A stretch of DNA of 64,000 nucleotides from assembly GCF_007827695.1 (NCBI RefSeq), contig NZ_VITA01000001.1, positions 558,001 to 622,000 of the forward strand, written 5' to 3'. Below are positions 33,150-42,540 of this stretch, in pieces. Under the pieces are notes generated by a model. That model saw only the letters and a program-made list of their open reading frames with translations, was not told the DNA's origin and did no database searches. The position numbers and the translations under genes were made by a program. Position 1 is the first letter of the stretch, and each line of letters opens with the position of its first letter. This stretch comes from Sinorhizobium medicae (lineage in GTDB: Bacteria > Pseudomonadota > Alphaproteobacteria > Rhizobiales > Rhizobiaceae).

Positions 33150-34871
33150 TCAGAAAATGTCGGGCTCGCCCACCGCTGAGCCGAAGGCGGTTTCGAGAAA
33201 GTCGAAGTCGCAACCTTCATTGGCCTGCTTGATGTGCCTGGAGAACATCCAGCCATAGCCACGTTCGTAACGGTCGGCGGGAGGTTTCCATTCGGCGCGG
33301 CGTTTCGCCAAAGTCTCCTCGTCGACCAGCATATCGATCGTCCGGTTCGGCACGTCGACACGGATGACGTCTCCCGTCCTGACGAGCGAAAGAGGCCCCC
33401 CGATATGAGACTCAGGCGCCACGTGCAGGATGCACGCGCCGTAGCTCGTGCCGCTCATGCGGGCGTCGGAAATGCGGAGCATGTCGCGACAGCCCTGTTT
33501 CAGAATCTTCTTCGGGATCGGCAGCATACCCCATTCCGGCATTCCGGGCCCGCCCTTGGGTCCCGCATTTCTGAGGATGAGCACGTGGTCGGGCGTGACG
33601 TCGAGATCCTCATCGTCGATCGCAGCCTTCATCTCCGGATAGCTGTCGAACACGAGCGCCGGTCCCTCATGGACCCGCAGCCGCTCCTCGCAGGCGGAGG
33701 GCTTCACGACGCAGCCGTCCGGAGCCAGGTTGCCCTTCAGAACGGCAAGCGAGCCTTCATGATAGATAGGATTCGAAAGCGGCCGGATGACATCGGAATT
33801 ATGGACCTCCGCCCCTTCAAGCGTTGCACCCAAAGGAAATCCGCTCACGGTCATCGCATCGAGATGCAGGAGCTCCTTCATCTCTGCCATCAGCGCGCGA
33901 AGGCCGCCGGCGTAGTAGAAATCCTCCATCAGATACTGTTTGCCGGAGGGTCTGATATTGGCGATGACGGGCGTCGTGCGGCTGATCCTGTCGAGATCTT
34001 CGAGCGTCAGCGGCACCCCGGCCCGTCGCGCCATTGCGATGAGATGCACCACGGCATTGGTCGAACAGCCCGTAGCCATCGCCACGGCACTCGCATTTGC
34101 GACCGACTTTTCGGTGATGATTTTATCAGGCGCCAGCTTCTCGTGAACCATCTCGACAATACGCCTGCCGCATCGCGTGCTCATGCGGATGTGGTTGGCG
34201 TCGGCCGCGGGGATCGAGCTCGCGCCCGGAAGCGTCAGTCCGAGAGACTCGGCGATAGCCGTCATCGTACTGGCCGTTCCGAACGTCATGCAGTGACCGT
34301 ATGAGCGGGCGATGCCTTCCTCCACGCCGATCCATTGTTCATCCGTGATCGTTCCCGCGCGGCGCTCGTCCCAGTATTTCCACGCATCCGATCCGGAGCC
34401 GAGATGTTCGCCCTTATAGTGGCCACGCAGCATCGGGCCGGCGGGCAGGAAGATCATCGGGAGGCCGGCACTGATGGCGCCCATGACGAGGGCGGGCGTG
34501 GTCTTGTCGCATCCGCCCATCAGCACCGTCCCGTCGATGGGGTGACCGCGCAACAACTCCTCGGCCTCCATGGCCAGGAAGTTCCGGTAAAGCATCGTCG
34601 TAGGCTTTAGCGAGCTTTCCGAGAGCGACTGCACCGGCAGTTCGACGGGAAATCCGCCGGCCTGCAGCACGCCGCGCTTCACATCTTCGATCCGGTGCTT
34701 GAAATGGGCGTGGCACGGATTGAGATCCGACCACGTGTTCAGGATCGCGATGATCGGCTTCTCGCCCCAATCCCTGGCATCATAGCCCATCTGCATAAGG
34801 CGGGAGCGGTGACCGGAAGAGCGAAGGTCATCGGGCGCAAACCACCGCGCGCTTCGAAGTGTGGATGTCAT
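33150..34871 (-). CDS. IlvD/Edd-family dehydratase, sugar-acid type
   Basis: The 573-residue dehydratase has iron-sulfur Cys positions in WSDLNPCHAH and GGCDKTTPA and the later CMTFGTASTM, and the C-terminal RISDARMSGTSYG. Length and the NHIRMS region resemble L-arabonate/D-xylonate dehydratases more than biosynthetic IlvD. It would convert a sugar acid to a 2-keto-3-deoxy acid. I start at ATG 34871; longer forms exist but lack a ribosome site. A perfect GntR-type palindrome lies 69-84 bases upstream. It is the first gene of the minus operon. Confidence 0.85.
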   Translation of the reverse strand: MTSTLRSARWFAPDDLRSSGHRSRLMQMGYDARDWGEKPIIAILNTWSDLNPCHAHFKHRIEDVKRGVLQAGGFPVELPVQSLSESSLKPTTMLYRNFLAMEAEELLRGHPIDGTVLMGGCDKTTPALVMGAISAGLPMIFLPAGPMLRGHYKGEHLGSGSDAWKYWDERRAGTITDEQWIGVEEGIARSYGHCMTFGTASTMTAIAESLGLTLPGASSIPAADANHIRMSTRCGRRIVEMVHEKLAPDKIITEKSVANASAVAMATGCSTNAVVHLIAMARRAGVPLTLEDLDRISRTTPVIANIRPSGKQYLMEDFYYAGGLRALMAEMKELLHLDAMTVSGFPLGATLEGAEVHNSDVIRPLSNPIYHEGSLAVLKGNLAPDGCVVKPSACEERLRVHEGPALVFDSYPEMKAAIDDEDLDVTPDHVLILRNAGPKGGPGMPEWGMLPIPKKILKQGCRDMLRISDARMSGTSYGACILHVAPESHIGGPLSLVRTGDVIRVDVPNRTIDMLVDEETLAKRRAEWKPPADRYERGYGWMFSRHIKQANEGCDFDFLETAFGSAVGEPDIF

Positions 34872-34939
34872 TGACTGTACGATTCCCGACAAGTGGATCT
34901 TCCATGCGGCTGTAGCATGGCGGGAATGGAGGAGCAATA

Positions 34940-34955
34940 CACTAATGCATTAGTG
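34940..34955. promoter_or_regulatory. GntR operator candidate, site 3
   Basis: CACTAATGCATTAGTG is a perfect 16-base palindrome upstream of the dehydratase operon. It shares the ACTAAT-N2-ATTAGT plan with site 2 and the TAATGCATTA core with site 1. Confidence 0.75.
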
Positions 34956-34999
34956 CCACGTTGAGAAACGGCGTATCCGGTATTCCGGTGTACCAGGGC

Positions 35000-37204
35000 T
35001 CAATGGGTCGTCAGTACCTTCACGCCGCCCTTCCGCTCCAGCACGTCCACGACCACCTGGGATCGCGATCGCCTCAGTGCAATGTCGACGATCCCAGGCC
35101 CGACCCGCAGCCGTTTCAGCACGACTTCATCGAGGAAGGGCGGGAGGGTGGGTTCGGTCAACATGACCTGCGACTTCTCGGCGTCGAAGCCGAGGCCGAT
35201 CATCGACTGAAGCAGATAAAGGGGTGCCGCTGCCGCCCAGGCCTGCGGCACGCAGGAAACCGGGTAGAAGGTAGGGCCGCGGGCGCGCTGGCGCGAAAAG
35301 CCGCAGAAGAGCTCCGGCAAGCGCCTGAGGTCGATATAGGTGGAGGCGGCGAACAGCCCTTCGAAGATGCTGGCCGCTTCTGCCTGGAAGCCGTAGCGTA
35401 CGAAGCCTGCGGCGATCAGAGCATTGTCATGCGGCCAGACCGAGCCATTGTGGTAGCTCATGGGATTGTAGCGCGCCTCAGAAGCGGCGATCGTGCGCAC
35501 GCCCCAGCCGCAGAAGGAGGACTGGGCCATCAGCGTGGACACGACCCTGCCGGCGCGCTCAGGCAGTGCGATGCCGGTGAAGAGCGCATGCCCCGCATTG
35601 GAGGAACGGACGCGGCAGGGGTTCTTGTCCCCGTCGAGTGCCAGCGAATAGGTGCCAAGCTCCTCGTCGAAGAAGGCCGCGTCGAAACGGATGCGCAGGT
35701 CTTCGGCCCGTTGCTCGAGCCTCAGCGCATCCTCTGCATGGCCGAGCTTGCGCGACAGGCGGGCGGCCGCCCGCCAGGCTCCGAAGATATATGCCTGCAC
35801 CTCGGCGGTCGCGACCGGCCCTTTAGCCAGTCTGCCATCGGCGTGGAAGATCGAATCATGGCTGTCCTTCCAGCACTGGTTCACCAGGCCCTTCGCCGTC
35901 CGGCTTCCATATTCGACGAAGCCGTCGCCGTCGCGGTCGCCGAAACGATCGATCCAGTCGAGTGCGGCCACTATATTCGGCCAGAGGCCCCGCACGGTGT
36001 CGGTATCACCGGTACGGTCGAGATAGGCGCCGGCAAGCATGATGAAGAGAGGGGTGGAATCGACGCTGCCATAATAGCGCCGGAAAGGAACTTCGCCGAG
36101 TTCCGCCATTTCGCCATAACGCATCTCATGCAGGATCTTGCCCGGCTCCGCATCGGCAACTGGGTCGAAATCGGTCGCCTGGTTTGCTGCGAGATGTCTG
36201 AGCACGCCCTTCGCGATCGCCGGGTCCAGCCACAGGGTCTCAAGCGCGGTGATGAGCGCATCCCGGCCGAAGACGGTGCTGAACCAGGGAATGCCGGCAT
36301 AGGGGTAGGGACCCTCGGGCGTCTCCGTAAGCAGCATATAGAGATCGGCGACGCTGCGTCTGACGGCCTCGTTGAACACCGCATTGGAGGTCACGACCGC
36401 GGCCGCGCGCGAGGCGGAGTAGCGTAGCGCCCTGCGGGCGTCGCGCAGCGCGAGAAAGAAGTTGAAGGCCGGGGGGTGCGGATTGTCCTCAAGGCTGTTG
36501 CAAACGATCTCGATGAAGATCGATTGCGCCTGGTTCGGAGCGAGCTCGACGACAAAGCTTGCCTCCTGCCCTGTAAGCCTCTGCGGCTCCGGATCGAAGC
36601 GAAGAGTCGTGCTGCGGGTCTGGCCGTCGAGGCCGTCATAGGCAAGGACCACCCGGCCATTGCCGACGAGCGCGTTATGATGGGTGCCGCGCCGCCGCCT
36701 TGGGGTGCCGCGCACTTCGAAGAGGTCGGCGAAGTCGGCGGCAAAGGACAGCTCGACCTGCAGCCTTCTCGGGGCCTCATCGAAGTTGCGCAGCACCAGT
36801 CGTTCGTAGCAGGCCTCCTGCCAGAGAAAGCGGGTGCGCCGCACATGAATGAGGTCATGCTTCAAAACCTCGCCACCGGTATCGAGCACGAGAGCCGGAT
36901 TGGTGAGATCGCAGTCGAGCGTGGCATTGTCGTCGCGGAGCGTGGAACTCAGCAGCAGCGATCTGGCGCCGTTCAGCCTCAGCACGAATTGAGAGAGATG
37001 GCGGGTATCGCGATGGAAGATGCCCTCCGGATTGGAAGGAGAGGAAAACGCGTCGCCGTTATGGTCGAACACGGCGAAGGTATCGCCGTGTTTCAGGGAT
37101 CTGGAGCTTCGCTCGTAACGCGAGACCGCTGCCGGCCCCAGTTCGTCCGCAGATGTCACATCGGGAGCGGCTTCGGCCGCCGCTCCGGAGAGATTGGTTC
37201 CCAT
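35000..37204 (-). CDS. Glycogen-debranching-type amylo-alpha-1,6-glucosidase
   Basis: The 734-residue protein has an N-terminal beta-rich debranching domain (about 25-270) with FSSPSNPEGIFHRDTRHLS. An (alpha/alpha)6 glucosidase domain follows (about 290-700) with PWFSTVFGRDALITAL, GDRDGDGFVEY and YHNGSVWPHDNALIA. It would cleave alpha-1,6 or related glucosidic bonds, or a compatible-solute glucoside. GGAG precedes the ATG. The glycosyltransferase gene lies upstream on the same strand, separated by a palindromic repeat. Proteins of this type are sometimes stress-regulated, but no stress promoter is seen here. Confidence 0.85.
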   Translation of the reverse strand: MGTNLSGAAAEAAPDVTSADELGPAAVSRYERSSRSLKHGDTFAVFDHNGDAFSSPSNPEGIFHRDTRHLSQFVLRLNGARSLLLSSTLRDDNATLDCDLTNPALVLDTGGEVLKHDLIHVRRTRFLWQEACYERLVLRNFDEAPRRLQVELSFAADFADLFEVRGTPRRRRGTHHNALVGNGRVVLAYDGLDGQTRSTTLRFDPEPQRLTGQEASFVVELAPNQAQSIFIEIVCNSLEDNPHPPAFNFFLALRDARRALRYSASRAAAVVTSNAVFNEAVRRSVADLYMLLTETPEGPYPYAGIPWFSTVFGRDALITALETLWLDPAIAKGVLRHLAANQATDFDPVADAEPGKILHEMRYGEMAELGEVPFRRYYGSVDSTPLFIMLAGAYLDRTGDTDTVRGLWPNIVAALDWIDRFGDRDGDGFVEYGSRTAKGLVNQCWKDSHDSIFHADGRLAKGPVATAEVQAYIFGAWRAAARLSRKLGHAEDALRLEQRAEDLRIRFDAAFFDEELGTYSLALDGDKNPCRVRSSNAGHALFTGIALPERAGRVVSTLMAQSSFCGWGVRTIAASEARYNPMSYHNGSVWPHDNALIAAGFVRYGFQAEAASIFEGLFAASTYIDLRRLPELFCGFSRQRARGPTFYPVSCVPQAWAAAAPLYLLQSMIGLGFDAEKSQVMLTEPTLPPFLDEVVLKRLRVGPGIVDIALRRSRSQVVVDVLERKGGVKVLTTH

Positions 37205-37228
37205 AGGATCGGTCTCCGTTGCATCAGC

Positions 37229-37273
37229 GCGGGATGAGGAGCCTTTCGCGCGGCTTTCCGCCGCGCATCCCGC
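37229..37273. repeat. Rhizobial palindromic intergenic repeat, copy 1
   Basis: Outer arms GCGGGATG (37229-37236) and CATCCCGC (37266-37273) enclose inner arms GCGCGGC (37248-37254) and GCCGCGC (37260-37266). The layout and the GCGGGATGAGGA start match the copy at 62438-62487 and a palindromic element I recall as common between genes in Sinorhizobium. Confidence 0.65.
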
Positions 37274-37333
37274 TCTCGCTCCTTCGATCGATCACACTGA
37301 ACTTCGTCGTTGCGCGTTCAATGTGATCCGGTA

Positions 37334-38434
37334 TCAGGCGACCCGGGCAGAGCCAGGGCCGGCATTGCTTTCGTTCGCAGCATGGATCGGCATGACCCTT
37401 TGGCTGCCGCTTGCCAGAGCACGATAGATATCGAGATAATCGTTTGCCATGCGCTGGGCCGTAAAACGCCTGTCGAATGTGGCACGGACCATACGGCGAT
37501 CGACCCGGTCGAGTCCGTGGACCGCCTTCAACGCTTCCTCGGTGCTGTCGACGATGAAACCCGAAACGCCGTGGTCGACGATCTCAGGCACCGAGCCGCA
37601 GCGAAAGGCGATCACCGGCGTGCCGCAGGCCATCGCCTCGATCATCACCAGACCGAAGGGTTCGGGCCAGTCGATCGGGAAGAGGAGGGCGCGCGCGTTT
37701 CCAAGGAATTCGGCCTTCTGATGTTCGTTGATTTCGCCGATGAACTCGACATTCGGATAGCGCCGGATGAGCGGCTCGATCTCACTCAGCCAATAGGGCT
37801 CGTCCACCCGGTCCACCTTCGCGGCCATTTTCAACGGCATGCCGGCCCGGGCGGCGATTTCGATCGCACGGTCGGGCCGCTTTTCCGGCGAGATACGGCC
37901 AAGAAAGGCCAGGTAGTCGCCCTTGGGAGGGCTGGTGAAGGGAAGGACGTCCGGAGCCAGCCCGTGATGGACAGTGGCGATCCAGTTGACCGGCGGCATC
38001 GGCCGCCGCTGATCGTGCGAGATAGAAACCAGGGGGACATCCGGAAACGCGGCGTAGAACGGCTGGAGGTCGGGCAGATCGAGCCGGCCGTGCAGGGTCG
38101 TCACCGTCTTTCCGGCGAGGTCGCGGACAAGGGGAAAATGAAGAAGATCGATGTGGAAGTGCAGGATGTCGAAGGCGGGCGCCTGCCGGCGCACTTCTTC
38201 CAGCAGCATCATGTGATAGGGAATCGGATCCTGAATGGCGGGGTTCAACCTCAGCGCCATTTGCGAGCAGGGGACGAGCCTTGCCGATGTCATCGAGTCG
38301 CCGCTCGCGAAGAGGGTGACCTCGTGACCCTGCCGGACGAGCTCTTCCGTCAAATGGTGAACGACACGCTCCGTCCCGCCGTAGAGCTTTGGCGGGACGC
38401 GCTCGAAAAGTGGTGCGATCTGAGCGATCTTCAT
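37334..38434 (-). CDS. GT4-family glycosyltransferase
   Basis: This 366-residue GT-B glycosyltransferase has an N-terminal acceptor domain starting MKIAQIAPLFERVPPKLYGG. The C-terminal donor domain has FLGRISPEKRPDRAIEIA (about 178-195) and the GT4 motif PFGLVMIEAMACGTPVIAF (about 271-289), with the nucleotide-sugar-binding Glu. AAGGAGC precedes the ATG. The adjacent debranching-type enzyme suggests glucan or glucoside metabolism. There is no membrane segment. Confidence 0.85.
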   Translation of the reverse strand: MKIAQIAPLFERVPPKLYGGTERVVHHLTEELVRQGHEVTLFASGDSMTSARLVPCSQMALRLNPAIQDPIPYHMMLLEEVRRQAPAFDILHFHIDLLHFPLVRDLAGKTVTTLHGRLDLPDLQPFYAAFPDVPLVSISHDQRRPMPPVNWIATVHHGLAPDVLPFTSPPKGDYLAFLGRISPEKRPDRAIEIAARAGMPLKMAAKVDRVDEPYWLSEIEPLIRRYPNVEFIGEINEHQKAEFLGNARALLFPIDWPEPFGLVMIEAMACGTPVIAFRCGSVPEIVDHGVSGFIVDSTEEALKAVHGLDRVDRRMVRATFDRRFTAQRMANDYLDIYRALASGSQRVMPIHAANESNAGPGSARVA

Positions 38435-38601
38435 GAACGAAGCTCCTTGCCTGGGGACGAGTCATGAAGTGTCGGCCCCTCCGGGCGGACAACAACTATG
38501 ATCTAGTCGCCGCAGCAGGCGCTTCAAGAGCAAAAGGCGATCGAAGTGCATCGGCACGCGTGGCGTCGGAGATGCACGCTCTCTACCCGGAGCCCTTCCA
38601 G

Positions 38602-38633
38602 GCCGCACTCCAGGCTTTCGCCTGGAGTGCGGC
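38602..38633. terminator. Strong hairpin after TrpF-like gene
   Basis: A perfect 14-base stem (38602-38615 with 38620-38633) with a TTTC loop lies 32 bases past the end of the minus TrpF-like gene. There is no T run, but the stem is strong enough to act as a terminator or 3' protector. Confidence 0.5.
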
Positions 38634-38664
38634 GACATCGGCCGGGCGGGGGACGCCCCCGGTT

Positions 38665-39342
38665 TCAGGTCGCTCTCGCGGCCTCCACGAAAGCTGCGAT
38701 CTTGTCCAGATCCTTGCGAAAGCCACCTTCGGGGAGCGGCCGGTTCGTGTGGGTGAGGGAATCGACCCCCCACGGACGGACGGCTTCGATGGCTGCCCGA
38801 ACATTGTCGGGCCTGAGGCCACCCGCAAGAATGACCGGGAGCCTGCTTCTGGCGACGATTTCGCGGCTGAGCGACCAGTCATGCGTCACCCCGGCAGCAC
38901 CGATGCCGCCTATATGCGGGGCAACCGAGTCGAGGATGAACATGTCGACGAAGGGCTCGAATGCGGCGGCTTGATCGAGAGCTTCGGGACCGGTCATGGG
39001 AATGGCCTGCAGGATCCGCAAGGCGGGGTGTTCAGCGGACAGTCGAGACCGCAACACTTTGACCTGTTCGGGCGTCACAAGCGCGATGTCGCCGCAAAGG
39101 TGCAGGACATCGGGACGAACCGCCTCGACCATCGCGGCGATGTCATCGAGATTGCTTTCCACCGATAGAGCGACGCGCTGGGCTTTCCCTTCGAGCGCGT
39201 CGACGATCTCGCGTGCCTTGGCGAAGGTGATCTCGCCGGGAAGTCCGCGGTTCGATGGCGTGACACCGAGATAGTCCACGCCGGCTGCGGCTGCGGCAAC
39301 CGCTTCGGCGGCGGTCTGCATCGTATAGATCTGAATTTTCAA
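38665..39342 (-). CDS. Phosphoribosylanthranilate isomerase (TrpF)-like barrel protein
   Basis: A 225-residue (beta/alpha)8 protein with the TrpF-like C-terminal phosphate site, LAGGLRPDNVRAAIEAVRP followed by GVDSLT. The N-terminus lacks the usual TrpF catalytic Cys context (KICG) and reads KIQIYTMQTAAEA. A gene in a sugar ABC locus rather than a trp operon is unlikely to act in tryptophan synthesis. The start is probably the TTG at 39342 with GGAAA upstream; a second TTG at 39360 directly follows the RpiR stop. The two genes form an operon. Confidence 0.75.
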   Translation of the reverse strand: MKIQIYTMQTAAEAVAAAAAGVDYLGVTPSNRGLPGEITFAKAREIVDALEGKAQRVALSVESNLDDIAAMVEAVRPDVLHLCGDIALVTPEQVKVLRSRLSAEHPALRILQAIPMTGPEALDQAAAFEPFVDMFILDSVAPHIGGIGAAGVTHDWSLSREIVARSRLPVILAGGLRPDNVRAAIEAVRPWGVDSLTHTNRPLPEGGFRKDLDKIAAFVEAARAT

Positions 39343-39360
39343 GGCAGTTTCCGTTTGCAA

Positions 39361-40215
39361 CTAGATTGACTTGGGAAGGATTGCGTTGACCATGCGTTCC
39401 TCGGTGAGTTGGGCCGGCTCGGGATTTCGCGCGACGAGCGCCGCGTAAAGCGCGTCGACCAGGGTCATCTGGGCGATTTGCGCCGCCATGGGTTCGCTGC
39501 CTTGTTCATGGGAAACGCTGACAAGCACGACATCCGCCAGGCGCGCCAGCGCGGAACTGCTGTTGCCGGTAATACAGAGCGTGGAAGCGCCCCGGGCTTT
39601 TGCTTCCTGAAGCACGAGGACCGGATCGCTCGTGATCCCGGAATAGGAGATAGCGACCACCAGATCCCCCGGGCCGGTGAGTGCGGCATGCATGATCTGC
39701 AATTGTGAATCGATCGGCGCGTCGCAGCGCAGGCCGAGCCGGATACATCGCTGGTAGAATGCCTGGGCGACGATACCCGAACCACCGACGCCCCCGACCA
39801 TTATGTGTTTCGCATTGGCGACCAGATCCAGCGCTTTTGCGAAGGTCGCCTCGTCGAGCACCCCGAATGTGTCGTTGAGCGCCTGAGTTATCGCGCGAAA
39901 CAGCCGGCCCGCTGCCTGCAGGGCGCTCGCCTCCGGTTCTCCCGAGCTATGTTCGATTGCTTCGCGAGGTTCTTGCGCCAAAGCCAGTTTCAGGTCGGTG
40001 AAACCTTCGAAGCCGGCGGTGCGGCACATCCTCAAGACGGTCGTGTCGCTGACATCCGTCGCCTGGGCGATCGCCGACATGGACTGCCGAATGCTCAGGT
40101 CGACGTTCTTCAGCATCCATAGCGCCACCCGCCGTTCGGCGTCCGACAATTTAGGCAAAACGCTGCGCAGCCGGCTGCTGGCTGGTACGGAGGGACCACG
40201 CAAGTCAACAGTCAT
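39361..40215 (-). CDS. RpiR/MurR-family transcriptional regulator
   Basis: The 284-residue regulator has an N-terminal RpiR helix-turn-helix domain (SIRQSMSAIAQATDVSDTTV, about 42-61) and a C-terminal SIS sugar-phosphate-binding domain (GGVGGSGIVAQAFYQRC and VVAISYSGITSDPV). RpiR proteins bind phosphosugars. The ATG is at 40215 with AGGAG upstream. It is divergent from the ABC sugar operon; an inverted repeat (40273-40288) lies in the shared gap. Confidence 0.9.
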   Translation of the reverse strand: MTVDLRGPSVPASSRLRSVLPKLSDAERRVALWMLKNVDLSIRQSMSAIAQATDVSDTTVLRMCRTAGFEGFTDLKLALAQEPREAIEHSSGEPEASALQAAGRLFRAITQALNDTFGVLDEATFAKALDLVANAKHIMVGGVGGSGIVAQAFYQRCIRLGLRCDAPIDSQLQIMHAALTGPGDLVVAISYSGITSDPVLVLQEAKARGASTLCITGNSSSALARLADVVLVSVSHEQGSEPMAAQIAQMTLVDALYAALVARNPEPAQLTEERMVNAILPKSI

Positions 40216-40272
40216 GGCGGCTCCTGCTAGCTGGGGCTGTCCTAAGACCGGTATTAGCATGGCGATGTTGTG

Positions 40273-40288
40273 GTGTCACTATAGACAC
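40273..40288. promoter_or_regulatory. RpiR operator candidate
   Basis: GTGTC (40273-40277) and GACAC (40284-40288) form an inverted repeat with a 6-base spacer, midway between the divergent RpiR and ABC genes. Confidence 0.4.
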
Positions 40289-40355
40289 GTGATTTTCGAT
40301 GTGGCATCACTTCATGGGCGGCAGTGCTTGGCCGCAGGGAAATGGGGAGGACATC

Positions 40356-41606
40356 GTGAGGCTGAAACGTCTTCTGATCGCCGGCGCCGCTGCCGCTCTG
40401 GCAGCAATGCCGGCTTCCGCCGGAGAGCTTTCGTTCTGGCACGCTTATGCGGGTCAGCAGGACAAGGTCGAATTCATCGACTTCGCTCTCGGCGAATTCG
40501 CAAAGGCCCATCCCGAGGTCAAGCTCGAAGTGGTCGCTGCCGAGCAATCGGCCTACAAGACGAAGCTCAACACCGCCATGGCCTCGGGCAATCCTCCGGA
40601 TGTCTTCTACACGCTGCCTGGCGGCTTCCTGAACGCCTTCGTCAAAGGCGGGCAGATGTATGCCCTGGACGAGGAACTCGCCAGGGACGGGTGGCGTGAC
40701 AGTTTCCTTGAAAGCGCAATCTCCCAGACCAGCAAGGACGGTCACACCTATGCCGTCCCCGTAGACGTGGATTCGGTGGTGTTCTGGTACGACAAGGCCC
40801 GTTTCGCCGAGAACGGCTGGACGGTGCCGAAGACCTATGAAGAGCTGCTCGCCCTCGCCGAGAAGGTGAAAGGTGAAGGGCTTGTCCCCTTTTCGCTCGG
40901 CAACAAGGATTCCTGGCCGGCAACGTTCTGGTTCCAGTATCTCGAAATGCGGCTCAAGGGCTCGGGCGTCGTCTCGGCTTTCGTGAACGGGGATCCGGAT
41001 GCGACGCTGGGCGCCGAGGCGACGAAGGCGATGGAGAAGCTCGCCGAACTCGCGAAGCAAGAGTATTTCCCGATCGGATTCAACGGCATGAGCGATCAGG
41101 AAGCCAATATGCTCTTCCTCAACGGTCAGGCTGCAATGATGCTGAACGGCACGTGGCAGATAGGCGCATCGGCGGACGCGCCCGAAGGCTTCGAGCTTGG
41201 CTATTTCGCCTTCCCCGCTGTCGCAGGCGGGGCCGGGGACCAGTCCGACGTGCTGGCCGGCGTCGCTGCGAGTTTCGGCGTTTCGCAGAAGGCGGAGAAT
41301 AAGGCAGACGCGGTCACCCTGCTGAAGTTCCTGACCTCGCGCGAGGTGATGACCAAATATGTCGAGTTGCGCAAGACGATGGTGACCGTCAAGGACGCCA
41401 CCACCGAAACGGCCGCCGGGCCAGTCCTCTACGATATCAGCAACAAGCTGATGAAGGCTGCCGGCCACCTCGATCCTTTCTACGACACCGCCATGCCGCC
41501 CGCAGCGACGAACATCTATTACACCTCGCTGCAAGGAGTGCTCGATGGCTCGCTGCCGCCCGCGGATGCGGCCAAGCGCATCGAAGACGCATTGCGGGCG
41601 AAGTAA
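40356..41606 (+). CDS. Sugar ABC substrate-binding protein (SBP family 1)
   Basis: The 416-residue exported protein has an N-terminal signal peptide (MRLKRLLIAGAAAAL, cleaved near ASAG). The family-1 features include ELSFWHAYAGQQ near the mature N-terminus and NGTWQIGASAD. It binds a sugar or a polyol in the periplasm. The start is a GTG with GGGGAGG upstream; the longer ATG form at 40299 would lose the signal peptide pattern. It is the first gene of the operon 40356-45575. Confidence 0.85.
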   Translation: MRLKRLLIAGAAAALAAMPASAGELSFWHAYAGQQDKVEFIDFALGEFAKAHPEVKLEVVAAEQSAYKTKLNTAMASGNPPDVFYTLPGGFLNAFVKGGQMYALDEELARDGWRDSFLESAISQTSKDGHTYAVPVDVDSVVFWYDKARFAENGWTVPKTYEELLALAEKVKGEGLVPFSLGNKDSWPATFWFQYLEMRLKGSGVVSAFVNGDPDATLGAEATKAMEKLAELAKQEYFPIGFNGMSDQEANMLFLNGQAAMMLNGTWQIGASADAPEGFELGYFAFPAVAGGAGDQSDVLAGVAASFGVSQKAENKADAVTLLKFLTSREVMTKYVELRKTMVTVKDATTETAAGPVLYDISNKLMKAAGHLDPFYDTAMPPAATNIYYTSLQGVLDGSLPPADAAKRIEDALRAK

Positions 41607-41631
41607 CGCCCCGGCCCCTCGAGGGAAGAGC

Positions 41632-42540
41632 ATGAGCGCCGATACCAGCTTCGCAAAGAGATCCAACCGGGCTGCCATTCTCTTCCTGTCGCCCGCGCTG
41701 CTCTTCGTCTTCGCCTTCGTCGCCTATCCCGTGGCCTATGCAGGATGGCTTTCGCTCTTTCGATGGGATGGCGCATCGATGCCGGTGTTCCTGGGCGCGG
41801 GCAATTTCGTCCGTCTCGCCGGCGATGCGATCTTCTGGCAGGCGCTTTTCCGCAACATCCTCGTAGCGCTATCGGCGATTGTGCTGCAGGTGTTTCTGGC
41901 CCTCGCGATCGCCTATTGCCTGGTCCGCATCGTGCCCGCCTTCAGCCGTATTTTCCTCTTCTTCTATCTCGTGCCGGTCATGGTCAGCGAAATATGCATC
42001 GGGCTGCTCTGGCGCTTCATGTACAATCCCTATTTCGGCCTGGTGAACGCGGGGCTCTCGGCGATCGGCCTCGGTGGCCTCAAGCGCGGTTGGCTCGGAG
42101 AATCCGAGACGGCATTCACGGCCGTCGTCGTCGTGATGAGCTTCACCTATCTCGGTCTTTACGTGCTCCTGTTCGTGGCCGCCGTGCGCAACGTTCCGGA
42201 AAGTGTCTATGAGGCGGCGGAAATCGACGGTGCCGGCGACTTCCGCAAGTTCTTTTCGATCACCGTTCCCATGGTGTGGGATGCCGTGCGCGCCAATTCG
42301 CTGCTGGCGATCATCGGCTCGCTCAAGACCTTTTCTCTCGTCTTCGTTCTGACGAACGGCGGTCCCAACCACGCAAGCGAGGTGGTGTCGACCTATCTTT
42401 ACAAGATGGGCTTCGGAAGCTTCGAAATGGGGTACGCCGCGGCCATCGGCTTCGCCCAAATGGTGCTTACGGCTCTCGGAGCATGGATCGCTTTCCGTTA
42501 TATGAAGCGGATTGGTGCGGGTGCGGGAGCCTGGTCATGA
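41632..42540 (+). CDS. Sugar ABC permease (MalF-like)
   Basis: This 302-residue permease has six transmembrane helices, with the first at about 15-40, and the EAA loop YEAAEIDGAGDFRKFFSITVP (about 200-220). It follows the binding-protein gene by 25 bases and overlaps the next permease by 4 bases (ATGA). Confidence 0.85.
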   Translation: MSADTSFAKRSNRAAILFLSPALLFVFAFVAYPVAYAGWLSLFRWDGASMPVFLGAGNFVRLAGDAIFWQALFRNILVALSAIVLQVFLALAIAYCLVRIVPAFSRIFLFFYLVPVMVSEICIGLLWRFMYNPYFGLVNAGLSAIGLGGLKRGWLGESETAFTAVVVVMSFTYLGLYVLLFVAAVRNVPESVYEAAEIDGAGDFRKFFSITVPMVWDAVRANSLLAIIGSLKTFSLVFVLTNGGPNHASEVVSTYLYKMGFGSFEMGYAAAIGFAQMVLTALGAWIAFRYMKRIGAGAGAWS

